Of a DNA stretch of 64,000 nucleotides, positions 18,632 through 26,686 are shown one piece after another. The position numbers and the translations under genes were made by a program. The stretch comes from Aliicoccus persicus (GTDB taxonomy: Bacteria; Bacillota; Bacilli; Staphylococcales; Salinicoccaceae): assembly GCF_900110815.1 (NCBI RefSeq), contig NZ_FOIT01000001.1:293910-357909 (forward strand), written 5' to 3'. Under the pieces are notes generated by a model, which was not told where the DNA came from, made no database searches, and worked only from the letters and a program-made list of their open reading frames with translations. Positions within the stretch are counted from its first letter, which is position 1. The number at the start of each line of letters is the position of its first letter.

Positions 18632-19894
18632 ATGTATAACTATTATATTTGTCCGCATCGGGATGTGTTGTGCGTCGACTTAAAAAGCTTCTTTGCAAGT
18701 GTCTCGTGTATTTTAAAAGGGCTCGATCCATTAACAACGAAACTCGCGGTAGTCGGGGACACGAAGAGTACCGGTTCAGTTGTGCTGGCTGCGACACCGC
18801 CGCTTAAAGAGCTCGGCATTAAGACAGGTTCGAGACTTTTTGAAATACCAAGTCGAAAAGATATATTCATTATTAATCCGTCAATGCGTATTTATTTGGA
18901 TTACTCGCAGCGGATTTCAGAGATTGCACTGCAGTATGTCGCACCGGAAGATTTTCATCAGTATTCGGTGGATGAGTTCTTCATGGATGTGACGGAGAGC
19001 TATCATCTGTTTGCGAAAAGCCCGTATGCTTTGGCGAAATTGCTAAAAGATGAGATTTACGCTGAGACGAATATCCACTCGTCGGTTGGGATTGGGGATA
19101 ATATACTCCTCAGTAAAGTGTCGCTTGATATCGAAGCGAAGAAACAGCCGGACGGGATTGCGGAATGGCGCTATCATGACGTGCCGGAAAAACTATGGCC
19201 GATTGCACCACTTAGTAAGTTCTGGGGCATTAACACGAGAAGTGAGAAGAAACTGAATGAGCGCGGAATCTTTACAATCGGTGATTTGGCACATTATACT
19301 CCGAACTTTTTGAAACGTGATTTTGGAATCATCGGTGTCGATTGGCATCTGCATGCGAACGGCATTGATTTTAGTGAAATTCGCAATAAGCACGTGGTGC
19401 ATTCACCGTCAATTGCGAAGAGTCAAATTTTAATGAAGGACTATAAATTTCAGGATACGTATGTCGTGCTGCTCGAGCACGTCGATGAAGTATCACACCG
19501 CCTGCGGCTCAGCCATCATCTGGCGAAAACAATTTCTGTATCGTACGGGACGAAGCACGGTCAGGTGTATAGGAAACAATTCACAATTTCGGAAGGTACA
19601 AATGACAGTGACGTAATTATGCACGGTATCTGGCAGCGTCTCAAGAAAATTGCAGATCCATTTGAGCTGTACCGGACAATCAGTGTGTCACTGTCGAATT
19701 TTATCCCGGACAGCACCACCCAGATGACACTGTTTGATGACACTGATGATATACAGAAAAAAGAAAATCTCACGAAGACGGTGGACCAGCTGAAAGTAAA
19801 GTACGGTACGTTGAGCGTGATTCGCGCAATGAGTTCGACCGAACACTCCACACTGCACCTGCGCGCCGGGTTGATTGCAGGGCATAAGCGCTAG
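18632..19894 (+). CDS. umuC: Y-family DNA polymerase (UmuC-type translesion polymerase)
   Basis: This error-prone polymerase copies past DNA lesions. The metal-binding aspartate Asp16 is in CVDLKSFFASVS, and the catalytic pair Asp114-Glu115 is in YSVDEFFMD. Helix-hairpin-helix and little-finger regions follow. The end carries QMTLF (about 364-368), a typical sliding-clamp binding motif. The product is 421 residues from ATG 18632, with GAGAGG upstream. The gene is under a perfect LexA box and its own terminator follows. The codon usage is much G+C-richer than its neighbours (34 of 60 bases in one line), although Staphylococcus has a homologue in this same chromosomal neighbourhood. Confidence 0.9.
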   Translation: MYNYYICPHRDVLCVDLKSFFASVSCILKGLDPLTTKLAVVGDTKSTGSVVLAATPPLKELGIKTGSRLFEIPSRKDIFIINPSMRIYLDYSQRISEIALQYVAPEDFHQYSVDEFFMDVTESYHLFAKSPYALAKLLKDEIYAETNIHSSVGIGDNILLSKVSLDIEAKKQPDGIAEWRYHDVPEKLWPIAPLSKFWGINTRSEKKLNERGIFTIGDLAHYTPNFLKRDFGIIGVDWHLHANGIDFSEIRNKHVVHSPSIAKSQILMKDYKFQDTYVVLLEHVDEVSHRLRLSHHLAKTISVSYGTKHGQVYRKQFTISEGTNDSDVIMHGIWQRLKKIADPFELYRTISVSLSNFIPDSTTQMTLFDDTDDIQKKENLTKTVDQLKVKYGTLSVIRAMSSTEHSTLHLRAGLIAGHKR

Positions 19895-19954
19895 CAACCG
19901 GTTCCGGGGTAATCGTTCGCTTGTGGAGTCGATAAGCAACCGACAACCATCAAA

Positions 19955-19989
19955 AAACTGAGATCCGCCCACAGGGCGGATCTCAGTTT
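19955..19989 (+). terminator. Terminator of the Y-family polymerase gene
   Basis: A 16-bp perfect G+C-rich stem (AAACTGAGATCCGCCC with its complement) closes a 3-base loop. Only a short mixed T-tract (ACTTTTATTT) follows. Confidence 0.8.
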
Positions 19990-20111
19990 ACTTTTATTTA
20001 AATATTATTCCGACAATCCCAATCTATATAGAAGGTAATCTTCATTATATCCGTACTCCACACTGTAATTAACTACATCAAGAAAATCTAAATAACAAAG
20101 GCAGGTCCATT

Positions 20112-20945
20112 ATGTTCGAAACTAAACTCGTGGAATCATCTAGAGGCACTTTTGAAGTATTCACAAGAGGTGAGGGCGAATCACTCATATTCACACATTT
20201 ATATAGTGAATTTAACAGCTTAGGAAATTTGATGTCACAGCAATTGAGTAAACTATATAAAGTTTACATTATTAATTTGCGGGGCGCAGGGAAATCTGAC
20301 GATCAAACGGAAGAATATACATACAGCATGGATGATGCAATTCATGACATTGAAGCAGTAAGAGAAGGACTCGACATAAAACAGTGGGCTTTCGCAGGAC
20401 ATTCAACCGGTGGTTTTCTAGCGTTAAAGTATGCGGTGATGTATTCTGAAGCACTAACGAAAATTATTGCGGGTGGATTGTGCGCAACCGGAGAATATAT
20501 GAATCATCCGGACAGTATATATTCTAAGAAGAATCCGAACAATAAAAGAATGTTAGAGATATTTGAACAGTTAAGAGCGCCTGAAGCAACGCGTGAAGAA
20601 CGACGCACTTTATCAAAAGAGTGGATTATGATGTCTCTATATAACAAAGATGCTTATTATGACATGTTGACGCGAAAAGAAAACGGCAGAACATTGATGT
20701 CGAAGATTGATTATTTTACGGATGAGTTGAAGGATTATGATGTGAGAGAAGAGCTAAAACATACGCCGGTGAGAGCTTATATCTATTGTGGTAGGCACGA
20801 CGCGCAGTGTCCGCATGTGTTTAGTCAAGAAGCAGCTGACTTAATGCCGAACGGAACTTTAAAAACTTTAGAGTATAGTAATCATATGCCTGACATTGAA
20901 GAGGAAGAGAAGTTTGAAGCATTCCTAGAATCGACCTTACAATAA
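20112..20945 (+). CDS. Alpha/beta hydrolase
   Basis: This 277-residue soluble hydrolase has the nucleophile elbow GHSTGG (Ser near residue 98), an oxyanion-type strand (LRGAGKSD), a late acid loop (GRHDAQCPH) and the catalytic histidine in SNHMPDIEEEE. That is the proline-iminopeptidase / lactone-hydrolase-like subgroup of the fold; the substrate is not predictable. AGGCAGG lies 9 bases before the ATG. It is a single-gene unit between the polymerase and a toxin-antitoxin pair, with average base composition. Confidence 0.75.
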   Translation: MFETKLVESSRGTFEVFTRGEGESLIFTHLYSEFNSLGNLMSQQLSKLYKVYIINLRGAGKSDDQTEEYTYSMDDAIHDIEAVREGLDIKQWAFAGHSTGGFLALKYAVMYSEALTKIIAGGLCATGEYMNHPDSIYSKKNPNNKRMLEIFEQLRAPEATREERRTLSKEWIMMSLYNKDAYYDMLTRKENGRTLMSKIDYFTDELKDYDVREELKHTPVRAYIYCGRHDAQCPHVFSQEAADLMPNGTLKTLEYSNHMPDIEEEEKFEAFLESTLQ

Positions 20946-20991
20946 GTGGATAAGACTAATAATTCCTCCAACTGCTCATCTACTAAAGAAA

Positions 20992-21036
20992 GAGTCCTAT
21001 ATACAAGTACTAAAAAAGTGTTAATATGTAGGACTC
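20992..21036 (-). terminator. Inverted repeat, probable terminator of the toxin-antitoxin operon
   Basis: GAGTCCTA pairs with TAGGACTC over a long A+T-rich loop that may fold further. On the minus strand it is followed by TTTCTTT, 4 bases after the toxin stop codon. Confidence 0.5.
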
Positions 21037-21039
21037 GAC

Positions 21040-21336
21040 TTATTCATCTAATCGTTTTTTAGCCGTCTTATAAACCCCGTCATTATCTCGTTTTCCTATC
21101 ACTACAATTTGAATCACTTGGAGACTACCTTTAACTTCTCTAAAAATTATGCGGAGCCCCATTTTTTTATGCTTTAATTTATTACATTGCTTCAAATCTC
21201 CACGTAGCGGGTGACCAGCTTCCATGCCATTTTTTCTGATTCGATTCAGGGCTTTATCGACAAAGATTCTTTGACTACCGTCAAGGTCCTCGTAATCTTT
21301 CTTTGAATTTTTAGTCCATTGAATTTTATAAAGCAT
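21040..21336 (-). CDS. Type II toxin, RelE/ParE-superfamily
   Basis: This 98-residue basic protein has the RelE/YoeB-like order: IQWTKNSKKDYEDL at the start, a central KNGMEAGHPLRGDLKQ helix-turn, then the core strands GLRIIFREVKG and QIVVIGKRDNDGVYKTA. The family cleaves mRNA on the ribosome or, in the ParE branch, poisons gyrase; the branch is not decided here. The ATG follows the antitoxin stop with no gap, so translation is coupled. A second RelE-type pair lies at 26.5-27 kb. Confidence 0.8.
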   Translation of the reverse strand: MLYKIQWTKNSKKDYEDLDGSQRIFVDKALNRIRKNGMEAGHPLRGDLKQCNKLKHKKMGLRIIFREVKGSLQVIQIVVIGKRDNDGVYKTAKKRLDE

Positions 21337-21657
21337 TTATTCCCAGCCATCATCTTCATCAATGATAGGAGGTTCGTTTGCTATTTTACCTCGAACTTCT
21401 TCGTCAGTGAATGTTTCAACATTACCGTACAAAACTCTTTTTTCAGCTACTAAATCTGCCATTTGATCATAGAGTTCTTCTATTTCATTATTTAAAGACT
21501 CATATTGTTTTTGAGTTAGCATAACACCAACAACTTTTTCACGGTTGAACACATATACCCCAGTGTTCTCTTTATTTGCTTTTTCAAATGCCTCCATTGG
21601 AGAACGCTTAAGATTTGAAATGGATGTGATTGGAACATTAAGAATATTCATACTCAT
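21337..21657 (-). CDS. Type II antitoxin, Phd/YefM family
   Basis: This 106-residue acidic protein has a Phd/YefM N-terminus (NVPITSISNLKRSPMEAFEKA, then GVYVFNREKVVGVMLTQKQYESL), the dimerising DNA-binding part. A long acidic C-terminal tail (EPPIIDEDDGWE) would wrap the toxin. AAGGAG lies 8 bases before ATG 21657. A minus-strand TATAAT (21685-21690) is the likely -10, with a poor -35. By family rule it represses its own operon. Confidence 0.82.
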   Translation of the reverse strand: MSMNILNVPITSISNLKRSPMEAFEKANKENTGVYVFNREKVVGVMLTQKQYESLNNEIEELYDQMADLVAEKRVLYGNVETFTDEEVRGKIANEPPIIDEDDGWE

Positions 21658-21764
21658 TTATATCACTCCTTAACTAGTATTCTTATTATATCTTTTTTAA
21701 AAGTTTTTAAAAAGACTTTAAATGTGCGAAAGTGAAAAATAACAAAAATAATTCGCCAAACTTC

Positions 21765-21773
21765 TGATATAAT
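21765..21773 (+). promoter_or_regulatory. Extended -10 promoter upstream of the FemA-like gene
   Basis: TGATATAAT is a TGnTATAAT element about 108 bases before the femA-like start. No clear -35 is seen. The leader that follows holds a GCGGCTCTTATA...TATAGAGCGG stretch of partial symmetry with no assigned role. Confidence 0.45.
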
Positions 21774-21881
21774 AGACAGGATAAATTAATTGCGGCTCTT
21801 ATAGGTTAGTGTTTAATATAGAGCGGAAATATATTATAATATGGAAGCATAATTAAATTGAACGCAGTAGGGAGAATGAAT

Positions 21882-23138
21882 ATGCGATTTACAGAGCTTA
21901 CTCTTGATGAATTTAAACAGCACACGTCGGAGAACAAAAGTCACTTTACACAGATGGTGGAGAACTATCAAATGAAGGTTGAGACGGGTAAGGAAACGTA
22001 CCTGGTCGGTGTAAAAAATGACAGCGGTGAGGTGCTGGCATCGTGTCTCGTCACTTTATCGCCGCTCATGCGTGTGATGCGTTATGCATACACAAACAGA
22101 GGGCCGGTGATGGACTATTCAAATGAGGGTTTGGTTAAGTTTTTCTTTGCAGAACTCGAGAAATTTTTAAAGCCGCGCAAAGTGGTCAGCCTGCGCGTGG
22201 ATCCTTACGAAGTCTTGAATGTATGGAATCACGACGGTGAAATTCTTGAGGATAAAGACCAGACGCACCTGTTTAATACGTTTCAGGATATGGGCTACAG
22301 CCATACCGGATATCCGACCGGCTTTGATATCAGACACCAGATTCGCTGGCTGTCTGTTCTGAATGTTGAAGGTAAAGATGAGAAAACGCTCCTCAATGAT
22401 ATGGACAGCTTGCGTAAGCGCAATATTAAAAAAGCGCTGAAGAACGGAATGCGCATGCGTTTCCTGGAGCTTGATGAGTTAAATATCTTCAGAGACTTTA
22501 TGAATCAGACGTCTGAGATGAAGGACTTCTTTGACCGTGATGATACTTTTTACTATGAGCGTAAAAAGTATTATAAAGATAAAGTGCTCGTGCCGCTTGT
22601 CTATATTGAACTTGATGAATATAACTCTGTTAATGAAAAGGATCTTAAAAAACTTGAAGCAGATCTTGCAAAGGCGCATAAGGAACTTGAGAAAGATAAT
22701 GTAAATGTTGAAAAAGTTCAGCGTAAAATTGAAAACTTTGAAGTGCAGGTTAAAAATAAACGTGAGAACTATGAAGAGGGCTTACGTCTGAAAGAAACTC
22801 ATGGTGATACATTAAACCTGGCGAGCGGTTTCTATTTTGTGAATGATCATGAAGTTGTGTATCTCTCAGGTGGTACAGCGAATGAGTACCGTCACTTTGC
22901 CGGCAGTTATTTAATGCAGTGGGAAATGATTAAGTACACGCTCGAGCATAATCTGCCGATCTATAACTTCTATGGAATAACAGGCGTCTTCACTGAAGAT
23001 GCAGAAGATTACGGTGTGCTGCAGTTTAAGAAAGGCTTTAACGCCGTTGTGAATGAGTATGTCGGTGATTTTATCAAACCACTCAATAAACCGATGAATA
23101 CATTACATGAAACAATACAAAAAATTAAGAATAGATAG
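21882..23138 (+). CDS. femA: FemA-type peptidoglycan interpeptide-bridge aminoacyltransferase
   Basis: This FemABX enzyme adds amino acids from aminoacyl-tRNA to the lysine of lipid II. The two GNAT-like lobes are clear (SCLVTLSPLMRVMRYAYTNR... and GFYFVNDHEVVYLSGGTANEYRHFAGSY). The central antiparallel coiled-coil arm (about 245-300) typical of FemA is present. With ATG 21882 (TAGGGAG 7 bases upstream) the product is 419 residues and aligns by eye with FemA from its first residue; the upstream TTG at 21858 is unlikely. Only one fem gene is here, where Staphylococcus has femA-femB. Codon usage is clearly G+C-richer than the surroundings (35 of 60 in one line). Confidence 0.88.
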   Translation: MRFTELTLDEFKQHTSENKSHFTQMVENYQMKVETGKETYLVGVKNDSGEVLASCLVTLSPLMRVMRYAYTNRGPVMDYSNEGLVKFFFAELEKFLKPRKVVSLRVDPYEVLNVWNHDGEILEDKDQTHLFNTFQDMGYSHTGYPTGFDIRHQIRWLSVLNVEGKDEKTLLNDMDSLRKRNIKKALKNGMRMRFLELDELNIFRDFMNQTSEMKDFFDRDDTFYYERKKYYKDKVLVPLVYIELDEYNSVNEKDLKKLEADLAKAHKELEKDNVNVEKVQRKIENFEVQVKNKRENYEEGLRLKETHGDTLNLASGFYFVNDHEVVYLSGGTANEYRHFAGSYLMQWEMIKYTLEHNLPIYNFYGITGVFTEDAEDYGVLQFKKGFNAVVNEYVGDFIKPLNKPMNTLHETIQKIKNR

Positions 23139-23147
23139 TATAATTAT

Positions 23148-23178
23148 ATGAGATTCGTTAAAAACGGATCTCATTTTT
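23148..23178 (+). terminator. Terminator of the FemA-like gene
   Basis: ATGAGATTCGTT pairs with ACGGATCTCAT (one G-T) around a short A-rich loop and is followed by TTTTTATT. Confidence 0.8.
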
Positions 23179-23321
23179 ATTATTACACTATAAAGTGATA
23201 CTAACAATTGAAAACAAAACACATTATTTATGTTGCTTTGTATGCGGCACTGATTGCAATACGTGAATATTGTGAGGATTTTAATAAAATTATTTATTAT
23301 ATGAGAGAGATTGAAATACAG

Positions 23322-23489
23322 TTACCAATAAAATGCGCTGATGAAGATCAGCATGAGTACAGCAATTAAGACAAACACGACGCCGATTGGTTTTAATAAG
23401 TGTTGTTTCTTATTGAAAGTGAGTTGTATAAATAGCACGAACTGGATGATAATGAGTATGAGTATTGCGAGTACTATAATAATTTGCAT
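23322..23489 (-). CDS. Small two-helix membrane protein (55 residues)
   Basis: A 55-codon frame starts at ATG 23487-23489 with AAGGAGT 6 bases upstream. It encodes two hydrophobic segments (residues 2-22 and 35-53) joined by a short basic loop (NKKQHLLKP). This looks like a real small membrane protein of the kind scattered through Bacillota. It lies in the 600-base gap between femA and pepF, antisense to both. I recognise no family. It has no visible terminator. Confidence 0.6.
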   Translation of the reverse strand: MQIIIVLAILILIIIQFVLFIQLTFNKKQHLLKPIGVVFVLIAVLMLIFISAFYW

Positions 23490-23615
23490 ATAATGACTCC
23501 TTATTAAGTTTCTTTAAGCTAATCATATCATTATTAAAGTGAATGATTGATTAAATTATCGTAGAGCTAAAAATGAAACAATACATTCAAATAATTTATG
23601 TTTGAATTATATAAA

Positions 23616-23646
<31 letters not shown>

Positions 23647-23747
23647 GTATTATTTTCTGAATACTTAGCCTTTTTCTCTTTTATTTCATAACTCATAATG
23701 TATAATTAATATTACGAAATACGAAATTTAAGGAGATGTATTTATTT

Positions 23748-25553
23748 ATGGCACAACTACCACTTAGAAAAGACGTTGATCAATCATTAACATGGGATTT
23801 ATCTAGTTTGTTTGAATCAGACGAAGCTTGTGAACAAGGCATCGTTAAGTTTTTAGAAACGCTTGCTGACTTTGAATCATCATATTCAGGTAAATTAAAT
23901 GACGTGAACTCGGCTGTTGAAGCAATCGATCACTTCAGAACATTATCAGAACTTGCTGTACCTATCGGTACATATGCTTCATTACGCATGAGCAGCGACC
24001 AAACGGATGAAGACGCACAACGTCTTCAAGGTAAGGTTTCTAACGTTTTAAATCGTTTTAGAAGTGAATCAACATTTTTAGAAAGTGAATTGCTACAGCA
24101 AGAAGATGCGCACATTAAAGCAATTAAAGAAGTTAAACCAGAATATACAAACTTTTTAGATGATCTATTAAGAAATAAACCATATACACTTGATGCAAAA
24201 GTTGAAAAAACACTCGCTTCATTCGGTACTGTATTCGGCGGTCCATATGGTCTTTACAATAAAACAAAACTATTAGATATCGATTTTGGGACGATCACTG
24301 TTAATGGTAAAGAAATTCCTTTATCTTATTTAGCATTTGAAGGTGGTCTAGAAGCACATCAAGATGTGGATACACGTCGTGCGGCCTTCAGAGGATTCTA
24401 CGATAAATTAGCAGAATATCAACATACGACTGCTGGTACATATGATATTCATTTGAAACAAGAAAAAACTCAAGCAGATTTACGTGGTCATAATTCAGTG
24501 ATTGACTACCTACTCCACCGCCAAGATGTGTCGGAGGATCTTTATAACAGACAGATTGATTTAATCATGAGTGACTTAGCACCACATATGAGACGCTATG
24601 CGAAGTTACTTAAATCAGAACATAATTTAGATGAAATGAAATATGAAGACTTAAAGATTTCTTTAGATCCTGACAGTGAGCCTGAAATCAGTGTTGAAGA
24701 GTCTAAAACTTATATTAAAGAAGCATTGAGCATTTTAGGCCCTGAGTATTTAGAAATTGTAAACCGTGCATATGATGAGCGTTGGATTGACTTCGTTCAA
24801 AACAAAGGTAAATCAACAGGTGCATTCTGTTCATCACCATACGGTGCACATCCATATATTTTGATTTCATGGACTTCATTAATGGAAGAAGTTTTTGTAC
24901 TTGCACATGAATTAGGACATGCAGGACACTTCTTTAATGCAAATGCGAATCAAAACATCTTTGATACGAGAAGCTCAATGTACTTCGTAGAAGCACCAAG
25001 TACGATTAATGAGTTACTCGTTGCGAACCATTTGCTTAAAAACTCAGACGATCCGAAGTTCAAACGCTGGGTCATCAGTTCAATTATTTCACGTACGTAT
25101 TATCACAACTGTGTGACACACTTATTAGAAGCTGCGTACCAACGTGAAGTCTATAAACTCGTTGATAATTATGAAACAATTAATGCGAGCGTGTTAAACA
25201 AGTTGAAACGTCAAGTGATTGAAGAGTTCTGGGGTGACGATGTCACGATTACAGAAGGTGCAGAGTTAACTTGGATGCGTCAACCACACTACTACATGGG
25301 TCTTTATCCGTATACGTATTCAGCAGGTTTAACAATTGCAACTGCAATGAATAAGAGAATCCAAGAAGAAGGACAACCTGCTGTTGATGATTGGATCAAC
25401 GTATTAAAAAGCGGTGGTACGAAGTCTCCATTAGAACTTGCTAAAATGGCAGGTGTTGATGTAAGTACAGATCAACCATTGAAAGATACGATTGCATACA
25501 TCGGAAGTCTAGTTGATGAGTTGGAAAAACTGACTGAAGAGATTAATAAATAG
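23748..25553 (+). CDS. pepF: Oligoendopeptidase F (M3 zinc metallopeptidase)
   Basis: PepF cleaves short peptides in the cytoplasm. The zinc motif HELGH is at about residues 387-391 (LAHELGHAGH), with the downstream glutamate helix (FVEAPSTINELLVANHLL) that supplies the third ligand. The C-terminal substrate loop (MRQPHYYMGLYPYTYSAGL) is typical of the family. The 601-residue length is normal. ATG 23748 is chosen because the in-frame ATG at 23736 overlaps the AAGGAG ribosome binding site; the resulting spacing (12 bases) is a little long. A terminator follows, so it is monocistronic. Confidence 0.95.
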   Translation: MAQLPLRKDVDQSLTWDLSSLFESDEACEQGIVKFLETLADFESSYSGKLNDVNSAVEAIDHFRTLSELAVPIGTYASLRMSSDQTDEDAQRLQGKVSNVLNRFRSESTFLESELLQQEDAHIKAIKEVKPEYTNFLDDLLRNKPYTLDAKVEKTLASFGTVFGGPYGLYNKTKLLDIDFGTITVNGKEIPLSYLAFEGGLEAHQDVDTRRAAFRGFYDKLAEYQHTTAGTYDIHLKQEKTQADLRGHNSVIDYLLHRQDVSEDLYNRQIDLIMSDLAPHMRRYAKLLKSEHNLDEMKYEDLKISLDPDSEPEISVEESKTYIKEALSILGPEYLEIVNRAYDERWIDFVQNKGKSTGAFCSSPYGAHPYILISWTSLMEEVFVLAHELGHAGHFFNANANQNIFDTRSSMYFVEAPSTINELLVANHLLKNSDDPKFKRWVISSIISRTYYHNCVTHLLEAAYQREVYKLVDNYETINASVLNKLKRQVIEEFWGDDVTITEGAELTWMRQPHYYMGLYPYTYSAGLTIATAMNKRIQEEGQPAVDDWINVLKSGGTKSPLELAKMAGVDVSTDQPLKDTIAYIGSLVDELEKLTEEINK

Positions 25554-25573
25554 AAAAATATAGTTGTTTGAGG

Positions 25574-25622
25574 AACAGCATTGGAATCTTTGATTTTTAA
25601 AGGATTCGGTGCTGTTTTTTTG
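25574..25622 (+). terminator. Terminator of pepF
   Basis: AACAGCA...GAATC pairs with GATTC...TGCTGTT around an A+T-rich loop, ending in seven T. Confidence 0.85.
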
Positions 25623-25686
25623 TTTCGCTTAGTCTGAAAGGTATTAGTCATAATAAATAATGAAGTTATAAATATGTCAAAGATGT

Positions 25687-25737
25687 TTGACAGATGTCTT
25701 GTTATATTTTATGATTAAGTTGTAAAATATCTTTTAC
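25687..25737 (+). promoter_or_regulatory. Promoter and probable auto-operator of the XRE regulator
   Basis: TTGACA (25687-25692) and TATGAT (25710-25715) are 17 bases apart. The predicted start site (about 25722) coincides with a perfect inverted repeat, GTAAAA-TATC-TTTTAC (25722-25737). A repressor bound there would block its own promoter; binding by the XRE protein encoded just downstream is inferred. Confidence 0.65.
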
Positions 25738-25760
25738 ACAATAAATGAAGGTGATGCCAT

Positions 25761-25961
25761 ATGCAAAATAAAATCAAGGAATACAGGGAAAAGAAAAACA
25801 TTTCTCAAGGGAAGTTAGCAGAGTATTGTGGTGTAAGCAGGCAAACGATCAATGCAATTGAGAACAACAAATATGATCCGAGTCTTCAGCTAGCCTTCGA
25901 TATTGCAGACACTTTAGACATTAAGGTCGACAATTTATTTATTTCAGAAAAGGAGCGGTGA
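25761..25961 (+). CDS. XRE-family transcriptional regulator
   Basis: This 66-residue protein is a single Cro/cI helix-turn-helix domain (KKNISQGKLAEYCGVSRQT, then AIENNKYDPSLQLAFDIADTL). It belongs to the short YozG/YvaO-like type that usually partners a small membrane protein. GAAGGTGAT precedes the ATG. It sits under a strong promoter whose start region carries a palindrome, and the following membrane gene starts 3 bases after its stop. The pair may act as a regulator held by, or signalling from, the membrane. Confidence 0.88.
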   Translation: MQNKIKEYREKKNISQGKLAEYCGVSRQTINAIENNKYDPSLQLAFDIADTLDIKVDNLFISEKER

Positions 25962-25964
25962 GTT

Positions 25965-26357
25965 ATGGGATTCACAAGAAAACACGGTGCTCTTATGTTT
26001 GGTACGGTAACTCTATTAACGATCATCAATTTAATTTACAGGGTGATCGTAGGTGATGAATTAGGTTTTATGGAAATAATAATGCCTGCAACATTTATGG
26101 TGTTTTTCTTAACTTCTATCATATGGGGAAATGAAGATGAAAAAAATGGGATTTATCAGGATGAAGAGTTAGGAAAGAAAATTATAGAAAAAAGTTCAAT
26201 GATTAGTTACTTTACTTTGATATTTATAATATTCATTGCTGTGTTCGCTGATCGATTAATCAATGATACATTTAATGTGCTATTGCTCGTTATATTAGCT
26301 GTAGCTATGGTTTTACAGCCAATTGTTCAATTTTTCGTTATGAGAAAATATAAATAA
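25965..26357 (+). CDS. Four-helix membrane protein partnered with XRE regulator (DUF2178-like)
   Basis: This 130-residue protein has four hydrophobic segments (about 8-25, 35-50, 79-97 and 105-123) and a charged cytoplasmic loop (WGNEDEKNGIYQDEELGKKIIEK). The architecture resembles DUF2178 proteins, which are often encoded behind a small XRE regulator; the family call is tentative. AAAGGAG at the end of the regulator gene precedes the ATG. No enzymatic motif is seen. Confidence 0.6.
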   Translation: MGFTRKHGALMFGTVTLLTIINLIYRVIVGDELGFMEIIMPATFMVFFLTSIIWGNEDEKNGIYQDEELGKKIIEKSSMISYFTLIFIIFIAVFADRLINDTFNVLLLVILAVAMVLQPIVQFFVMRKYK

Positions 26358-26427
26358 GGATATCTATGTAACTGAGTTTTCTATATTATATTCAGATTAC
26401 TTTTTATATTGACCATTTCATGGTAAA

Positions 26428-26448
26428 ATGTATTACAATGTAATACAT
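26428..26448 (+). promoter_or_regulatory. Palindromic operator of the second toxin-antitoxin operon
   Basis: ATGTATTAC-AAT-GTAATACAT is a perfect 9+9 inverted repeat. It overlaps the probable -10 (TACAAT 26434-26439, with TTGACC at 26409-26414 as -35, 19 bases apart). It is the expected binding site of the ribbon-helix-helix antitoxin encoded 20 bases downstream. Confidence 0.6.
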
Positions 26449-26467
26449 GGAAAAAGGAGTGATTGAT

Positions 26468-26683
26468 ATGAATTTAGTTACGGTAAGATTAAACGAGGAA
26501 GAAGAAAAACTTTATAATGAGTATGCCAAACTCCATGGTATTCCCCTATCAACTCTTTTCAAACAAACCTTGGAATCAAAAATGGAAGACGAGTTAGACA
26601 TGAAAGCAATCCAAGAGTATGAGGAAAACATGACCGAGGAAACACAAACACACGAAGAGATGAAAAAAACGTTAGGTTTTTAA
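26468..26683 (+). CDS. Type II antitoxin, RelB/ribbon-helix-helix type
   Basis: This 71-residue protein has a ribbon-helix-helix N-terminus (MNLVTVRLNEEEEKLYNEYA, GIPLSTLFKQTLESKM) and an acidic tail. The start is ATG 26468, with AAGGAG 8 bases upstream; an in-frame ATG at 26447 lies inside the operator and ribosome binding site. It precedes its toxin by 3 bases. Like DUF6290 / RelB proteins, it should bind the palindrome at 26428-26448 and neutralise the toxin. Confidence 0.82.
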   Translation: MNLVTVRLNEEEEKLYNEYAKLHGIPLSTLFKQTLESKMEDELDMKAIQEYEENMTEETQTHEEMKKTLGF

Positions 26684-26686
26684 CTT

